The translations under genes and the position numbers were made by a program. Positions 62,815 to 64,000 of a stretch of DNA of 64,000 nt are shown here, piece after piece; position 1 is the first letter of the stretch; each line of letters begins with the position of its first letter. The notes under the pieces are model-generated. The model made no database searches and had not been told where the DNA came from. It saw only the letters and a program-made list of their open reading frames with translations. Source of the stretch: Bacteroidaceae bacterium (GTDB lineage: Bacteria > Bacteroidota > Bacteroidia > Bacteroidales > Bacteroidaceae); NCBI GenBank assembly GCA_024401095.1, contig JAKSLR010000016.1, positions 1-64,000 on the forward strand. The letters run 5' to 3'.

Positions 62815-63453
62815 TCATAGTTGTCCATTTTCTACCAACAATACTATTCTTTCAGTCATCTTGTCGTCGTCATCTTCATCTGGGTCATATGTTTTCTTAA
62901 GACTAGCGCTGAAGATAGATGCAAATGCATTATAAACACCTGCCTTGAAACTTCCCATATAAGCTTTGATAATATCGTAGGCACGTTGGTTACATTCCCT
63001 ATCTACTAATTTAATAAGTAACTTACCCTGAGAAAGGGTAAGTTTCTTCATTTGTGGAGTATATTGTTTTTTGAGTCCCTTTTCTACTGCTAAGATATGA
63101 TTCTTCTTTTCTTTTTCTGAAGGTAAAGTTTCTAAATACTCATAGGTTTCTATGATAGTACCATTTATTATCTTAGCTATAGGAAGTGTTTTCTTTATAT
63201 TACGTACTAACTTAGTATATTTTTCTCGCTGCCTTTTATTCTTAAACTTAATAGGAGGGTATATATAAACTACTGGCAATTCAATATGTGTGATGACAGA
63301 TTGTGATTTTCTGTCCCAGCTGTGTCCAATTTTATATTTAATGGTAGTAGGTAATGGTTTACCTACATCATACTCACTAGTATATTGTTCCTGTGCCATA
63401 AGTGTAACAGGAATAAGTACAAAGATTACTAAAAATACCAGTTTTCTATACAT
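62815..63453 (-). CDS. DUF4294 domain secreted protein (212 aa)
   Basis: A Bacteroidota-specific secreted protein of unknown function. Signal peptide MYRKLVFLVIFVLIPVTLMAQ, then the DUF4294 hallmark region with THIELPVVYIYPPIKFKNKRQREKY and a C-terminal helical section. It ends in an acidic cluster (DPDEDDDDKM) before TERIVLLVENGQL. In this clade it usually neighbours a TrmH gene and a helix-hairpin-helix gene, as seen here. Confidence 0.85.
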   Translation of the reverse strand: MYRKLVFLVIFVLIPVTLMAQEQYTSEYDVGKPLPTTIKYKIGHSWDRKSQSVITHIELPVVYIYPPIKFKNKRQREKYTKLVRNIKKTLPIAKIINGTIIETYEYLETLPSEKEKKNHILAVEKGLKKQYTPQMKKLTLSQGKLLIKLVDRECNQRAYDIIKAYMGSFKAGVYNAFASIFSASLKKTYDPDEDDDDKMTERIVLLVENGQL

Positions 63454-63460
63454 AACGATG

Positions 63461-63468
63461 CAAAGATA
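63461..63468 (-). promoter_or_regulatory. -7 element 7 nt before the DUF4294 start
   Basis: The minus strand reads TATCTTTG, a perfect TAnnTTTG, with exactly 7 nt to the start codon at 63453. Confidence 0.68.
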
Positions 63469-63487
63469 ATTTATTTTTCTAATATGT

Positions 63488-63519
63488 TTTGTAAATTAAA
63501 AAAGATTAGTTTATCTTTG
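63488..63519 (+). promoter_or_regulatory. Promoter of the helix-hairpin-helix gene
   Basis: TTTG at 63488-63491, a 20-nt spacer, then TATCTTTG at 63512-63519: both boxes at canonical spacing. The leader to the ATG at 63572 is about 50 nt. Confidence 0.8.
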
Positions 63520-63571
63520 ACACATCTTAACTACATACTCTTATTTTTTGATTTTTAGAAATCATTTAATA

Positions 63572-64000
63572 ATGTTTATAATGTCTTGTGGTTTAAGTTT
63601 TTGTTCTGTTGAAAACCTGAATGCACAGACATTAGATTGGGAAAGTTTTATAGAGAATCTTTTAGTAGATGCTGAGACTGACAGCTCCTGGGATAATCTG
63701 TACGAAGATCTTTGTTATTTGCACGAGAACCCAATCAACATTAATGAATCAACCACTGAGGAACTTGTTCAGTTGCCGTTCCTTACTGCTCAACAGATTG
63801 AAGAAATCCTGGCTTATGTGTATATATATGGGCCAATGAAAACACTGGGTGAACTGAACCTTATCAAAGGTTTGAATTATGAAACTCGTCAAAAACTCAG
63901 ATTTTTCCTTTATTGTGGAGAGAAAAGTAAGCAGGATAAAATTTATATTCATGATTTATTGAAAAAAGGAAAAAATGAATTAGTTGCGCGAACCGATTAT
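63572..64000 (+). CDS. Helix-hairpin-helix (ComEA-like) protein, 3' truncated by the window end
   Basis: The open frame runs off the window with 143 codons visible. After a probable signal region (MSCGLSFCSVENLNAQT), the sequence has DNLYEDLCYLHENPININES, then EELVQLPFLTAQQIEEILAYVYIYGPMKTLGEL, the helix-hairpin-helix pattern of Bacteroidota envelope proteins of several hundred residues. Unlike the short competence ComEA, these longer forms are of uncertain function. ATG 63581 is an alternative start. Confidence 0.83.
   Translation, partial: MFIMSCGLSFCSVENLNAQTLDWESFIENLLVDAETDSSWDNLYEDLCYLHENPININESTTEELVQLPFLTAQQIEEILAYVYIYGPMKTLGELNLIKGLNYETRQKLRFFLYCGEKSKQDKIYIHDLLKKGKNELVARTDY

Noticed and set aside
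1..64000. tRNA, rRNA and CRISPR searches by eye
   Set aside because: No T-loop GGTTCGAATCC-type sequence, rRNA-like conserved block, or regularly spaced direct repeats with unique spacers were seen. The GGTGAAGAG cluster is irregular and in both orientations.

Overview
The window looks like a chromosomal segment of a Bacteroidales bacterium, most likely Prevotellaceae. The evidence is a SusC/SusD pair, a type B fumarate reductase (frdCAB), an S46 dipeptidyl-peptidase, DUF4250, DUF6057 and DUF4294 proteins, a roughly 485-residue LepB with a large insertion, very few Shine-Dalgarno sequences, and many copies of the Bacteroidota -7 promoter element TAnnTTTG, often ahead of tight hairpin terminators. 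No rRNA, tRNA, CRISPR array, transposase or integrase was found. Most of the window is housekeeping backbone; accessory character is confined to about 0-1.25 kb and 30.2-32.0 kb.

Layout. 0-1.25 kb: a divergent set of small helix-turn-helix genes resembling a mobile-element remnant. 1.4-8.2 kb: a PspC protein, an M16 protease lipoprotein, and a Tat-signal Gfo/Idh/MocA oxidoreductase paired with an old-yellow-enzyme-type oxidoreductase. 8.3-11.1 kb: LolA-like protein, MscS channel, DUF4250 microprotein, THUMP-like methyltransferase. 11.2-21.4 kb: a long co-directional run (GNAT-like protein, parE, coaD, S41 protease, ruvB, ybeY, flippase, S46 peptidase). 21.7-26.8 kb: a SusC/SusD pair with its own promoter and hairpin leader. 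27.0-30.2 kb: a two-gene unit of unknown function, a DUF6057 membrane protein and a beta-propeller lipoprotein with one CxxCH heme motif. 30.2-30.8 kb: non-coding DNA with a pseudoknot-capable element, eight copies of a 9-bp repeat and a three-way-junction element, followed by an ATPase with a degenerate P-loop. 32.2-34.4 kb: GH3 glycosidase. 34.5-37.4 kb: dapB-lepB-WbqC. 37.4-40.9 kb: frdCAB on the minus strand. 41-59 kb: an A+T-richer housekeeping stretch (mnmG, apt, uvrC, dtd-mazG-deoC, prenyl synthase, polA, NUDIX, comF, ychF-lgt-mutS-adenine methylase-hydrolase/nucleotidase fusion). 59.2-61.8 kb: dacB, a PH-like protein and a radical SAM protein on the minus strand. 61.8-62.3 kb: a very A+T-rich gap. 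62.3-64 kb: TrmH/SpoU methyltransferase, DUF4294 protein and the start of a helix-hairpin-helix protein.

Most notable points. (1) A 16-bp sequence identical to a canonical parS site lies between mnmG and apt. About 19 kb away an A+T-rich divergent intergenic region carries DnaA-box-like 9-mers, so the window may lie close to oriC. (2) The 30.2-30.8 kb non-coding region holds three distinct designed-looking inverted-repeat structures next to an ATPase with a substituted Walker A motif. (3) Several genes have a perfect TAnnTTTG element ending only 4-7 nt before the start codon (the LolA-like gene, mnmG, comF and the DUF4294 gene), which predicts leaderless or near-leaderless mRNAs. (4) An adenine methyltransferase begins at a non-AUG codon inside the end of mutS. 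(5) The DUF6057/heme-propeller pair is an uncharacterised envelope module.
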